From Rhodoblastus sp963748385 (lineage in GTDB: Bacteria; Pseudomonadota; Alphaproteobacteria; Rhizobiales; Beijerinckiaceae): a DNA stretch of 64,000 nucleotides. Below the pieces are notes generated by a model that worked only from the letters and a program-made list of their open reading frames with translations, was not told the origin of the DNA and searched no databases. Positions 56,135 through 64,000 of this stretch are shown piece by piece. The position numbers and the translations under genes are program-made. Position 1 is the first letter of the stretch; every line of letters starts with the position of its first letter. The DNA lies in contig CAVVIQ010000009.1 in assembly GCA_963748385.1 (NCBI GenBank), positions 372,001 to 436,000 on the forward strand, read 5' to 3'.

Positions 56135-57193
56135 CCTTTCCAGGAAACCTTCGGCCCAGCGCAGGTCGCCGGTCAGGCGGCCGGCGTCGAGATGGGCCTG
56201 CAGCATCTTCAGCCGCATGAAGGTCGAGGCGCGGAAATTGGCGTCGGCGAAGCCCATGCCCGACAGTCCCTCGCGCAGCAGTTCGATCGAGCGCTCCAGC
56301 GTGATCTGCGGCTGGTGGTTGGGCGCGAGCGAGCGGAACAGGCTGAAATCGACCTTGTAGGAGCGGGTGTCGGGCTGGGCCTGGGTGTTGATCGAAACCG
56401 TCGTTCCCGGAATGGCGGCGGCGACCGCGTTGGCGAGATCCTTGACCTGATAGTTCCACACGTCCGAGCCGATATTGACCGCCAGCAGCGGCCCGCCATT
56501 GGCGGCGTCGCGCGACAGCGACCACTCGATGGCGCGGCACATGTCGCGCACGTCGATCAGCGGGCGCCAGGGCGTGCCGTCGGACAGAACGGTGATTTTG
56601 CCGGTGGCGATGGCCGAGGCGACGAAATCGTTGAGCACCAGATCGAGGCGCAGCCGGTCGGACATGCCGCAGGCGGTGGCGAAGCGCAGCGAGGTCGCGA
56701 CCATGCCCTTGAGGTCCATCCCCGCCAGGGCCTTTTCGGTGTCGATCTTGGAGCGGGCGTAGGCGGTCTGCGGATTGAGCGGATCGCCCTCGCGTCGCGC
56801 GGCGCCCGGCGCAAAGCCGTAGACGCTGCAGCTCGACGCGAAGACGAAATGTTTCACCCCCGCCGCCGCCGCGAGTTCGGCGAGGCGCACCGAGCTGCCG
56901 CGATTGACCTGATCGGTCACCTCGGCGAAGGTCTGGCCCATCGGATCGTTGGAAATGGCGGCGAGCTGGACCACGCCGTCGACGCCTTCCAGCAGCGAGG
57001 CCGGAAGCTCGCGCACGTCGCCGTTGATCTGCGCGTCATAGACGCGCTCCGGCCAGACGGGCGCGTTGGTGGTGGACAGAGCGAAATAGCCGGTGTCGTG
57101 GCCGATGAGCGTGGCGTTCGGCCAGACCCGGCGCAGATGGCGGCCGAGAAGCGGGCCGATATAGCCCTGGTTGCCGGTGACGAGAATTTTCAT
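56129..57193 (-). CDS. NAD-dependent epimerase/dehydratase (SDR), surface-sugar synthesis
   Basis: 354 residues, intact. KILVTGNQGYIGPLLGRHLRRVWP (cofactor loop), VVQLAAISNDPMG, FASSCSVYGFAPG, YARSK (catalytic Tyr and Lys), SLRFATACGMSDRLRLDLVLNDFV, and HPxx-type WRPLIDVRDMCRAIEW. It resembles sugar-nucleotide 4-reductases/epimerases beside rfbF. Followed by the RmlC-like gene in the same direction. Confidence 0.9.
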   Translation of the reverse strand: MKILVTGNQGYIGPLLGRHLRRVWPNATLIGHDTGYFALSTTNAPVWPERVYDAQINGDVRELPASLLEGVDGVVQLAAISNDPMGQTFAEVTDQVNRGSSVRLAELAAAAGVKHFVFASSCSVYGFAPGAARREGDPLNPQTAYARSKIDTEKALAGMDLKGMVATSLRFATACGMSDRLRLDLVLNDFVASAIATGKITVLSDGTPWRPLIDVRDMCRAIEWSLSRDAANGGPLLAVNIGSDVWNYQVKDLANAVAAAIPGTTVSINTQAQPDTRSYKVDFSLFRSLAPNHQPQITLERSIELLREGLSGMGFADANFRASTFMRLKMLQAHLDAGRLTGDLRWAEGFLERA

Positions 57194-57241
57194 GAGCGCC
57201 CCAATGCGGAGAGAAACAGCCGGGAAGCCGGCGCGGATGAT

Positions 57242-58012
57242 TTACCAGACCTTCCAGGGCGCCTTGCCGGCCGCCCAGAGTTCTTCGAGCTGACGGCGGT
57301 CGCGCAAAGTGTCCATCGGCTGCCAGAAGCCGTGATGGAAATGCACGCCGAGCTGGCCTTCCGAAGCGAGCCGCTCCAGCGGCTCGCGCTCCCAGACGGT
57401 GCTGTCGTCCTCGATATAATCGCCGACCTTGGGCGAGCAGACGAAAAAGCCGCCATTGATCCAGCCGCCGTCGCCGACCGGCTTTTCCTGAAAGCCCAGA
57501 ACGTTGTCGCCTTCGAAGCGCAAGGCGCCGAAACGGCCCGGCGGCTGGGTCGCGGTGACCGTCGCCAGCCGCCCGGAACGGCGATGCAGGTCGATCACCG
57601 CCGAAATATCCACATCGCCGACGCCGTCGCCATAGGTCAGGCAGAAGGCCTCGTCGTCCTTGACATAGGGCAGGACGCGTTTGATGCGCCCGCCAATCTG
57701 GGTGTCCTCGCCGGTCTCGACCAGGGTCACCGACCACGGCTCGGCGGCGGCGCGATGCAGCACCATTTCGTTGGTGGCGAGATGGAAGGTCACGTCCGAG
57801 GAATGGAGGAAGTAGTTATGGAACCATTCCTTGATGACATAGCCCTTGTAGCCGAGGCAGACGACGAATTCGTTCACGCCATGGGCGGCGTAGATTTTCA
57901 TGATGTGCCACAGGATCGGCCGGCCGCCGATTTCCACCATCGGCTTGGGCTTGATCGTCGTCTCTTCGGAAAGGCGGGTGCCCAGTCCGCCAGCGAGCAG
58001 AACAGCCTTCAC
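57242..58012 (-). CDS. rfbF: Glucose-1-phosphate cytidylyltransferase
   Basis: 256 residues. KAVLLAGGLGTRLSEETTIKPKPMVEIGGRPILWHIMKIYAAHG is the nucleotidyltransferase signature. TYGDGVGDVDISAVIDLHR and ATQPPGRFGALRF, GGFFVCSP and FWQPMDTLRDRRQLEELW confirm RfbF over RfbA/GalU. Makes CDP-glucose, the precursor of CDP-dideoxyhexoses. Starts at GTG 58012, overlapping the glycosyltransferase stop by GTGA. A CDP-glucose 4,6-dehydratase (RfbG) is not clearly identified here. Confidence 0.93.
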   Translation of the reverse strand: MKAVLLAGGLGTRLSEETTIKPKPMVEIGGRPILWHIMKIYAAHGVNEFVVCLGYKGYVIKEWFHNYFLHSSDVTFHLATNEMVLHRAAAEPWSVTLVETGEDTQIGGRIKRVLPYVKDDEAFCLTYGDGVGDVDISAVIDLHRRSGRLATVTATQPPGRFGALRFEGDNVLGFQEKPVGDGGWINGGFFVCSPKVGDYIEDDSTVWEREPLERLASEGQLGVHFHHGFWQPMDTLRDRRQLEELWAAGKAPWKVW

Positions 58013-59197
58013 AGCGCAGCTTCCTCGCTCGCGGCCTCGTCACCGTTGAAAACCTCCGGCGCCTCTTCGTTCGCCGCACGAATATCTTCAATCAATTTCA
58101 TGATATCACGCATCTTTTCCCTTAAATCGAAGGTTGAAATCCAGGAATCGGCCAGGCTGCGGAAGGCCTCCGAGCGCAATTTTTCGGGCGTGCAAGCCTT
58201 GATCACCCGCACAGCGTCCTCGGCATTGGGCAGGCCGTGGCAGAGAATTGCGCTGCGCCCCAGCCGGTCCGCGACCGCGGTGGTCTTGGAGAAGCAGAGC
58301 AGCGGCCTGCGCAGGACCATGGCCTCGGCGAGCACCAGGGGATTGGGATCCTCGCGCGACGACAGGAAGAACAGGTCCATCTGGCCGATATGGGCGTATG
58401 GGTTGTCGACCGCGCCGGCCACATAAAGATTGGGCGGTTTCTTCTCGACGAAATCCTCGTAGGCCGTGTTTTCGATCGACTCGTCGGGCGTCCAGCCGCC
58501 GACCCACAGAAAATCGCAGTCCGGGGCCGCTTCCGCCGTGGCCAGAAAAATGTCCGAACCCTTGCGCGGCGAGGCGTGGCCGCACATGCCCACGACCAGA
58601 CGCTCGCCCTTTTCGAAGGGCTCGCCGGCGGCGTTGAGCGCGGGCGCCGGCGTCTCCGTCCGCCAGTGCGCGCACAGCCTCGATGTCGATGGCGATGCCG
58701 AAATCGACGGTCCTGGCCGGAATCATGCCAAAGACGTCGAGCACGTCGCGGAACAGGTCGCCCGCGGCGAGCACCGCGCCGTCGGCCACCGCCATGACCT
58801 CGATCTTGGTGAGGACATGGCGCAGCAGGCTGGACGATCTCGTCGGCCTTTTCGTGGACATGGATGATCGCGCGCCGCCCCGCCGCCTTGGCCGCGAGCA
58901 CGAAAACCGAAGCCGCGAGCGAATTCACATAGACCAGATCGTCCGGCCGCTGCTCCAGCAGCGCCGCGGCCGTCCGGAACCTCTCCTCGAAGGGAACGCG
59001 AAAGTCGAATTCTCGCGCCGTCGAGCACGGTCAGACTGCTCGTCGCCGAGCAGATCCCTCAGCCAAGGGGCGAGCGGGCCGTCCTTGAGAACGATGACAT
59101 GGACGTCCTCGCTGCTCGCCAGCTCCTTGGCGATCAGGCCGCCGACGCGAGGCGCGCCGGTCCGGGTGGCTTCGTGCAGAACCAGGGTGATCGACAT
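58009..59197 (-). pseudogene. Glycosyltransferase (GT4-like), broken by about four frameshifts
   Basis: Pieces in order: SITLVLHEATRTGAPRVGGLIAKEL (59197 on), then SLTVLDGA, then EERFRTAAALLEQ and VYVNSLAASVFVLAAKAAGRRAIIHVHEKADEI, then LLRHVLTKIEVMAVADGAVLAAG and RTVDFGIAIDIEAV, then GEPFEKGERLVVGMCGHASPRKGSDIFL to the end. Frame changes fall near 59045, 59015, 58830 and 58670. The C-terminal third has the GT-B motif LSSREDPNPLVLAEAM (EX7E-like). If intact, it would be about 396 residues. It would add a sugar to the cluster's glycan from the cytoplasm. Four indels in 1.2 kb suggest local sequence errors; true decay is possible. Confidence 0.75.
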
Positions 59198-59203
59198 GGC
59201 GGC

Positions 59204-62200
59204 CTACCGATAGACGATTTGATAGCCCATGTGACGAACGAGAGCCGGAACGGCTCTTTCGACGCCATGCGCGATCTGGCCGTCGATATGGAAATCGACG
59301 TCCTTGTCGCCGCCAAATTCCCATTCCTGATGTTTCAGGACGGAATGCAGGCGCTTCACCACATCGCCGCGGATCAGAAACATGAAGCCGCTGAGGTAGT
59401 CAAGCTCGCGATTGGCGCCGGTGATTTCGAGCAGATCGAGCAGCCGCTCATATTGCATCGAAATTCTTGCCCATGTCGGAAGAGCGCCATTCCTTGGCGC
59501 CGATCATGCCGATCGAGGGATCGTCCAGCATCATGTCGACGCATTCATCGGCGACCTCGGGGCTGCCGGCGATGGCGCGCAGCAGGGTGCGCCGCCAATG
59601 GTCGGCGCGCTCGATCGCGATATGCGGGCTCTTCTTGGTGTGCATGAAGGCGAACAGGTCGTAGCGGTCGATATCGACATTGTCGAGCAGGCGGGTGAAG
59701 CCGCCGATGTCGCGCCCGGAATTGTTGGACAATTGCAGGAAGGCGCCGGGGGCCAGAGCGCGGATTTCCTCGTGCAGCTCCGGCGTCCACGACAGGTCCA
59801 CCAGATTGATGAAAATGTCGAAGCTGCGGTCGCGGAAATTCTGCGCGAAAGCCGCCAGTTCCTGCCAGATGTCGGGATAGAAGGCGTGGATCAGCACGCA
59901 GACATGGATCCGCTCCTGCGGCGGGGCGATGCGCAGGGGCGCCGCGCTGGTCGGCAGGTCGATCCGGATGTCGTCGAAGTAGAACTGCCAGCGGCCGTAC
60001 ATGCGGTCGCGCTCGCTGCGGCCGCTGGTCACGAAATGGTGGAAGGCCGCGAGGAAATCGCCGCTCATATAGGAGAGGTCGGGATTGAGCGCGACATAAT
60101 CCTCGGCGAAAAAGCCAAGCGGAATGTCGCGGATGCTTCAGTCCCGTCCGCTTCATCAGCGACAGCGGGCGAGCCGAATCGTCCTTCCGGATCGCCGCTG
60201 CTGGCGCCAGTGCGCGTCAAGCTCGTTCGTCGTCGAGATCTTCGAGATCCCGATGGACCCGGCGGTAGAATTCCCGATCGAAATCGTCGCGGCACGCCAG
60301 AAGCTCGTCGAAGAAGGCGAGCAGACGCGGGTCGAGCGGCGTCTTCATGCGGTGGTCGGAGCGCAGCATGGTCGAAGGCGATTTCATCGCATGTTCGATT
60401 GCGCTGGTTCCGTCATAGTCGTCGCCGCGCTCCTCGTTGTAGACTTTCGTCGAGAAGAAGGGATGGGTGGCGAAACCGCCGGCGTCGCCCTCGCGCAGAT
60501 AATGGACGAGCGCCGGCTCGTGGAGGTCGATCTCGTTGCGCGTCCGATAGAAGGCCGGATCGAGAAACAGATTGGGCAGAATCGTCTCGTCCAGGCAGCC
60601 ATGGCCGAGATAATGGGCGATCGGCGGATCGATCAGGGCCTCGCCGCGCTCGGTTTCGATCTGATAGCGGTAAAGTCGGGGATCGAAAGCCGGGATCACC
60701 GCGAAATCGTGCAGCCTCCGATGCCTGACGAAATGTTCCAGCGGGTTGAGAATCGCGTCCGCGTCGGGGAGCGAAGCGAGAAAAGCCTCGGTATTGAACA
60801 GAGGCGACGGGTCGAAGCGCGCCGCGCCGCCGATGGTCAGGTAATGCAGCAGCGGGTTGGTCTCTTCCTCCGCATAGCTCATGAAGGTCGCGCGGTAGAA
60901 ATCCGTGTCGAACAAGGGATAGGGATCGAGACCGGCCGCCGCGCCCTGCTGGATATAATGCAGGAGCGGATCGCCCTGCGCCGCCCCCATCTGGCGCCGG
61001 TAGAACAGGACGTCGAGCAGCGGGTGGGGACGAAGGCCCGCGCGCCAGCCGATCAGAACATAGTGCAGCAGCGGATTGTCAATATCCGAGACGAAGTCGG
61101 CATACAGCGACTTGTAGAAATCGGCGTCGAACAGGTCGGCGATGGCCACGGCGTGCGCCTTCACCCGGTCGGACATCATCGCCAGCCCGCGGATTTCCTC
61201 GGTCATGGCGAAGGAACGCCAGCGGCGCATGGACAGATCGAGCTGCCGCGCTCCCGCCCGCAGGCTCTGGCCGTCGCCGGCGCCCTGGCCGAGCGCGTCG
61301 AGAATCAGCCGCCGCTCGTCCGCGAGCATGCGCGCCAGCGCGACCATCTGGTTTTGATCCGTCGCGGCGGAAGGCGGCGGCGCGCCCGGGGATTTTCGGC
61401 GCGCCTTGCGCGGCGGCGGCTCTCGCCGCCTCGGCCCGGCGCTCTGAGAGGATTTTCGCGATCTGGCCGGCCAGATCGCCGTCTGTGACGCCGAACACGC
61501 CAAGCTCGAGCGACGTCGAACCATCGCCAACGGCGAGGATCAGACGGCAGGGCCTAGCGTCCGGCCGTCCCGGACCCGCGGCGATTCCCCGCTCCAGACG
61601 CTGGAGCCTGTCATTCGGCCAGGAACGCAGATCGAAGGAAAAGCCGGCGACATTGTTCGGCAGAAGTTGGAACAGGTCGGGCCGCGCTTGCGAAGTCGTC
61701 GTCCGATCGAGTTCGACGCCGTCGAAGGCGGCCATGACCTTGATCGGCGTCCGCGGCCGGACCAGATCGACCGCCCAGCCCTTCAGCGCGCCATCCCCGA
61801 AATGATCCAGCCCAAGCCGGAAGCGCGCGCCAAAAGACGGATTGTCGAGATCGGCGGCCGCCGCATGAACGAGATCGAGCGTGGGCTGCGCGGGCGCGCG
61901 CCAAGGCTCCGGCGGCGCCGAAGAGGTTTCGAAAGACGCCGCCAGAGCGACGCCGAGTTGATCGCGCAGCGCCTGATTGGTCAGTCCCAGCGCCGCGACG
62001 TCGATCCGCGACGGCTGGTCCGCGAAATCGAGGACCAGATCCGCCGACGCCGCCAGGCCGGCTTTATCGATGGCCCGCAATTTGTTCAGCGCCGCGAGCG
62101 GCCGTTCGAGGCCCCATTGGGTCAACGCGAATTCGAAGCCGGCGACATTGCCGGGCAGATCCGTTTCCAGATCGGGACGCGGGAGCCCGGTTTCGATTTC

Positions 62201-62437
62201 GCCAAAGGCGATCCCGGCGATGGTGAGCCGCAACCGAACCGGCTCGCCCGGCTTGTCGAGGCGCAAGGCCCAGCCGCGCATCCTGCCGGCGGTCAGGAAG
62301 TCGGCGCCCGCGCGAAACAGCGAACCGCCATGAAGCCATTCCAGTGAAGACGGGGCGATTTCGGCGACGACGAAATTTTCGGGCGCGGACGGCTCGGCAT
62401 GCGATGCGACGCCCGCAACGCTCAAAGTTTCATTCAA
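59204..62437 (-). CDS. Mosaic polysaccharide-synthesis protein with C-terminal rhamnan synthesis F (RgpF) domain, several frameshifts
   Basis: About 1078 residues if the frame is restored near 61395, 60220, 60190, 60130 and 59460. N-terminal: two copies of a 100-residue beta module (SLFRAGADFLTAGRMRGWALRLD, NVAGFEFAL; RFRLGLDHFGDGALKGWAVDLV, NVAGFSFDL). Middle: tandem units of the type DFYKSLYADF...NPLLHYVLIGWRAGLRPHPLLD, repeated at least six times. C-terminal: RgpF domain with HVCVLIHAFYPDIWQELAAFAQNF, SNNSGRDIGGFTRLLD, FAFMHTKKSPH, and MIGAKEWRSSD. RgpF proteins add or modify rhamnose-containing glycan. Net length is a multiple of three because the indels cancel. Confidence 0.8.
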
Positions 62438-62785
62438 TGACGCCCCCCGCGACCCCTGCCGGGTCCGAAACGAAACTCAAAACATCCGGTCGGCCTGTCG
62501 CCGGAAAACGCAAATTTTTTCGACGAACCCCTTACGCGCGGAAACCTTAAACGACCATTCCGCCGGTCACAAGCGCAGCCGCGCTCCGACCGGAGCGCGA
62601 TCGACTTCTACTTCCCCTGCCCGCATTTCGACGCCCTTGTCGGGCCGGGCCTGGCGGAGTTTGGCGTTTTTCCTCGCGGGCGCCACTTCGGGAAAACCGC
62701 AAATCCTGTTCCTGTTCCGCCCCTCGCGGCAAAAAAAACGGCGGCCCGTCGGGGCCGCCGCGATCTCGCTTCGACCGGCGCGGGC
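62438..62785. other. Intergenic region between the mosaic glycan gene and clpA
   Basis: About 350 bases. It contains the promoter zone of the large polysaccharide gene (TTTTTTCGACGAACCCCTTACGC near 62515-62540) and the clpA terminator at the right. No gene supported. Confidence 0.5.
62731..62760 (-). terminator. Rho-independent terminator of clpA
   Basis: 9-bp stem CGGCGGCCC / GGGCCGCCG with a 4-nt loop, followed by eight T on the minus strand. Confidence 0.9.
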
Positions 62786-64000
62786 CTATTTCGCTGGCCC
62801 GGCGGGCGCCGTCGCCGCTTTCGGTCTGGCTTTGCGGGCGCGGGTTTCCGGCTCGACGCGCGCCTTCTTGCGCCGCGCCTCGACGAGCTCCTTGTCGGGA
62901 CGCGGCAGCACCGGCCCGTCGGGGAAGACGAAGGCGAGCCTGGCGTCGTCGCCCGAGCCTGCCGTCACGACGCGCACCGTGCCGCCGTTCTTGAGCCGCC
63001 CGAACAGAACCTCGTCGGCGAGCGGCGTCTTGATATGGGTCTGAATGACCCGCGCCATCGGCCGAGCGCCCATTGATTCGTCATAGCCGCGCTGGATGAG
63101 CCAGAGCCGCGCCTCGTCGGAAAGCTCGATGGCGACATTGCGGTCCGCCAGTTGCGCTTCGAGCTGCATGATGAACTTGTCCACCACCTTGGCGATGACC
63201 TCGGTCGGCAGATGGGCGAAAGGCACCACGGCGTCGAGCCGGTTGCGGAATTCCGGCGCGAACATGCGGTTGATCGCCTCCACGTCGTCGCCCTCACGTT
63301 TGGCCCGCGTGAAGCCGAAGGCAGGGCGCGCCATATCGGCCGCGCCGGCGTTGGTGGTCATCACCAGAATGACGTTGCGGAATGAGATCTGCTTGCCGTT
63401 GTGGTCGGTCAGCTTGCCGTGGTCCATGACCTGCAACAGGATGTTGTAGAGGTCGGGATGGGCCTTTTCGATCTCGTCGAGCAGCAGCACGCAATGGGGA
63501 TGCTGGTCCACGGCGTCGGTCAGAAGGCCGCCCTGCTCGAAGCCGACATAGCCGGGAGGCGCGCCGATCAGGCGGCTCACGGTATGGCGCTCCATATATT
63601 CCGACATGTCGAAGCGCACCATTTCGACGCCCAGCGCCTTGGCGAGCTGATTGGCGACCTCGGTCTTGCCGACGCCGGTCGGGCCGGAGAACAGATAGCA
63701 GCCGATCGGCTTTTCGGCGTCGCGCAGGCCGGCGCGGGCCAGTTTGATCGAAGAGGACAAGGCCGCGATGGCGTCGTCCTGGCCATAAACCACGCGGCGC
63801 AAGGTCGTTTCGAGATGCTGCAGCACCTCGGCGTCGTCCTTCGACACCGACTTGGGCGGAATGCGCGCCATGGTCGCGACGGTCGCCTCGATCTCCTTCA
63901 CCCCGATCGTGCGCTTGCGCTTGGGTTCGGGGCTCAGCATCTGCGAGGCGCCCGTCTCGTCGATCACGTCGATCGCCTTGTCCGGCAGCTTGCGGTCGTG
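62786..64000 (-). CDS. clpA: ATP-dependent Clp protease ATP-binding subunit ClpA, C-terminal part
   Basis: The open frame continues past the right edge (upstream codons HDRKLPDKAIDVID are already visible before the ATG at 63967). The visible 405 residues hold the second AAA+ module: Walker A GPTGVGKTE, MERHTVSRLIGAPPGYVGFEQGGLLTDAV, Walker B LLLDEIEKAHPDLYNILLQVMDHGKLTD, sensor MTTNAG, FAPEFRNRLDAVVPF and GARPMARVIQ. The C-terminal tail is Lys/Arg/Ala-rich. ClpA unfolds substrates for ClpP; the partner clpS would be expected upstream, outside the window. Confidence 0.95.
   Translation of the reverse strand, partial: HDRKLPDKAIDVIDETGASQMLSPEPKRKRTIGVKEIEATVATMARIPPKSVSKDDAEVLQHLETTLRRVVYGQDDAIAALSSSIKLARAGLRDAEKPIGCYLFSGPTGVGKTEVANQLAKALGVEMVRFDMSEYMERHTVSRLIGAPPGYVGFEQGGLLTDAVDQHPHCVLLLDEIEKAHPDLYNILLQVMDHGKLTDHNGKQISFRNVILVMTTNAGAADMARPAFGFTRAKREGDDVEAINRMFAPEFRNRLDAVVPFAHLPTEVIAKVVDKFIMQLEAQLADRNVAIELSDEARLWLIQRGYDESMGARPMARVIQTHIKTPLADEVLFGRLKNGGTVRVVTAGSGDDARLAFVFPDGPVLPRPDKELVEARRKKARVEPETRARKARPKAATAPAGPAK

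Noticed and set aside
56192..58426. A 744-codon plus-strand frame opposite the sugar genes
   Set aside because: Antisense to three genes with clear motifs (SDR, RfbF, glycosyltransferase).

Overview
The window reads as chromosomal DNA of a GC-rich alphaproteobacterium of the Hyphomicrobiales (Rhizobiales) type. The evidence is gene content and order: pcm-like / tolC / popZ-like (DUF2497) / valS, the ispDF / pncC and dusB(nifR3)-ntrB-ntrC blocks, coaD followed by cyclophilins, an ExoR-like Sel1 protein, a phasin, and a NifO-like nitrogenase-associated protein. A diazotrophic, polyhydroxyalkanoate-making member of the Methylocystaceae/Beijerinckiaceae type would fit, but the genus cannot be fixed from sequence reading alone.

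Layout. 1-1.7 kb: 5' part of a very long beta-strand-repeat adhesin leaving the left edge. 2.3-7 kb: aldo/keto reductase, a nucleoside deoxyribosyltransferase-like protein, two small damaged genes and thrS. 7-10.3 kb: envelope genes (yidD, MipA/OmpV porin-like protein, ExoR-like regulator). 10.6-17.1 kb: valS, popZ-like, tolC, pcm-like on the minus strand. 17.3-20.8 kb: small envelope genes, two cyclophilins, coaD. 21-28.5 kb: ntrC/ntrB/dusB opposite ispDF, pncC and pxpBC. 28.7-33 kb: phasin, a DD-carboxypeptidase with a SPOR domain, a DnaJ/VWA pair, DUF1489. 33.3-36.7 kb: a small molybdenum/nitrogen-fixation accessory island (NifO-like protein behind a sigma-54-like promoter, DUF2478, a YqeB-like Mo-hydroxylase maturation protein, a Mop/TOBE remnant and a 104-bp MITE-like element). 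37.2-40 kb: a CrtI/retinol-saturase-like protein fused to a ferredoxin-reductase-like module, with its own MarR regulator and a palindromic operator. 40.2-50 kb: KirBac channel, GST, rhodanese, GH25 lysozyme, polysaccharide deacetylase, tRNA-Leu(GAG), lipB, panC. 51.5-54 kb: glycogen phosphorylase. 54.5-62.4 kb: a surface-polysaccharide cluster with CDP-sugar synthesis, sugar epimerases, a glycosyltransferase and a mosaic RgpF-type protein of about 1078 residues. 62.8-64 kb: 3' part of clpA leaving the right edge.

How genes work together. The dusB-ntrB-ntrC operon gives nitrogen control; the NifO-like and Mo-accessory genes fit nitrogen fixation or Mo-enzyme maturation. ExoR and the 54-62 kb cluster both concern exopolysaccharide or LPS. 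GlgP and the phasin concern carbon storage.

A caution for every reader: at least ten conserved genes, several of them normally intact, carry what look like single-base indels (net +1 in most cases, often in homopolymers), with a dense cluster at 58-60.3 kb. I read these mainly as sequencing or assembly errors, not as genuine decay. I therefore annotate such genes across the break and state where the frame changes.
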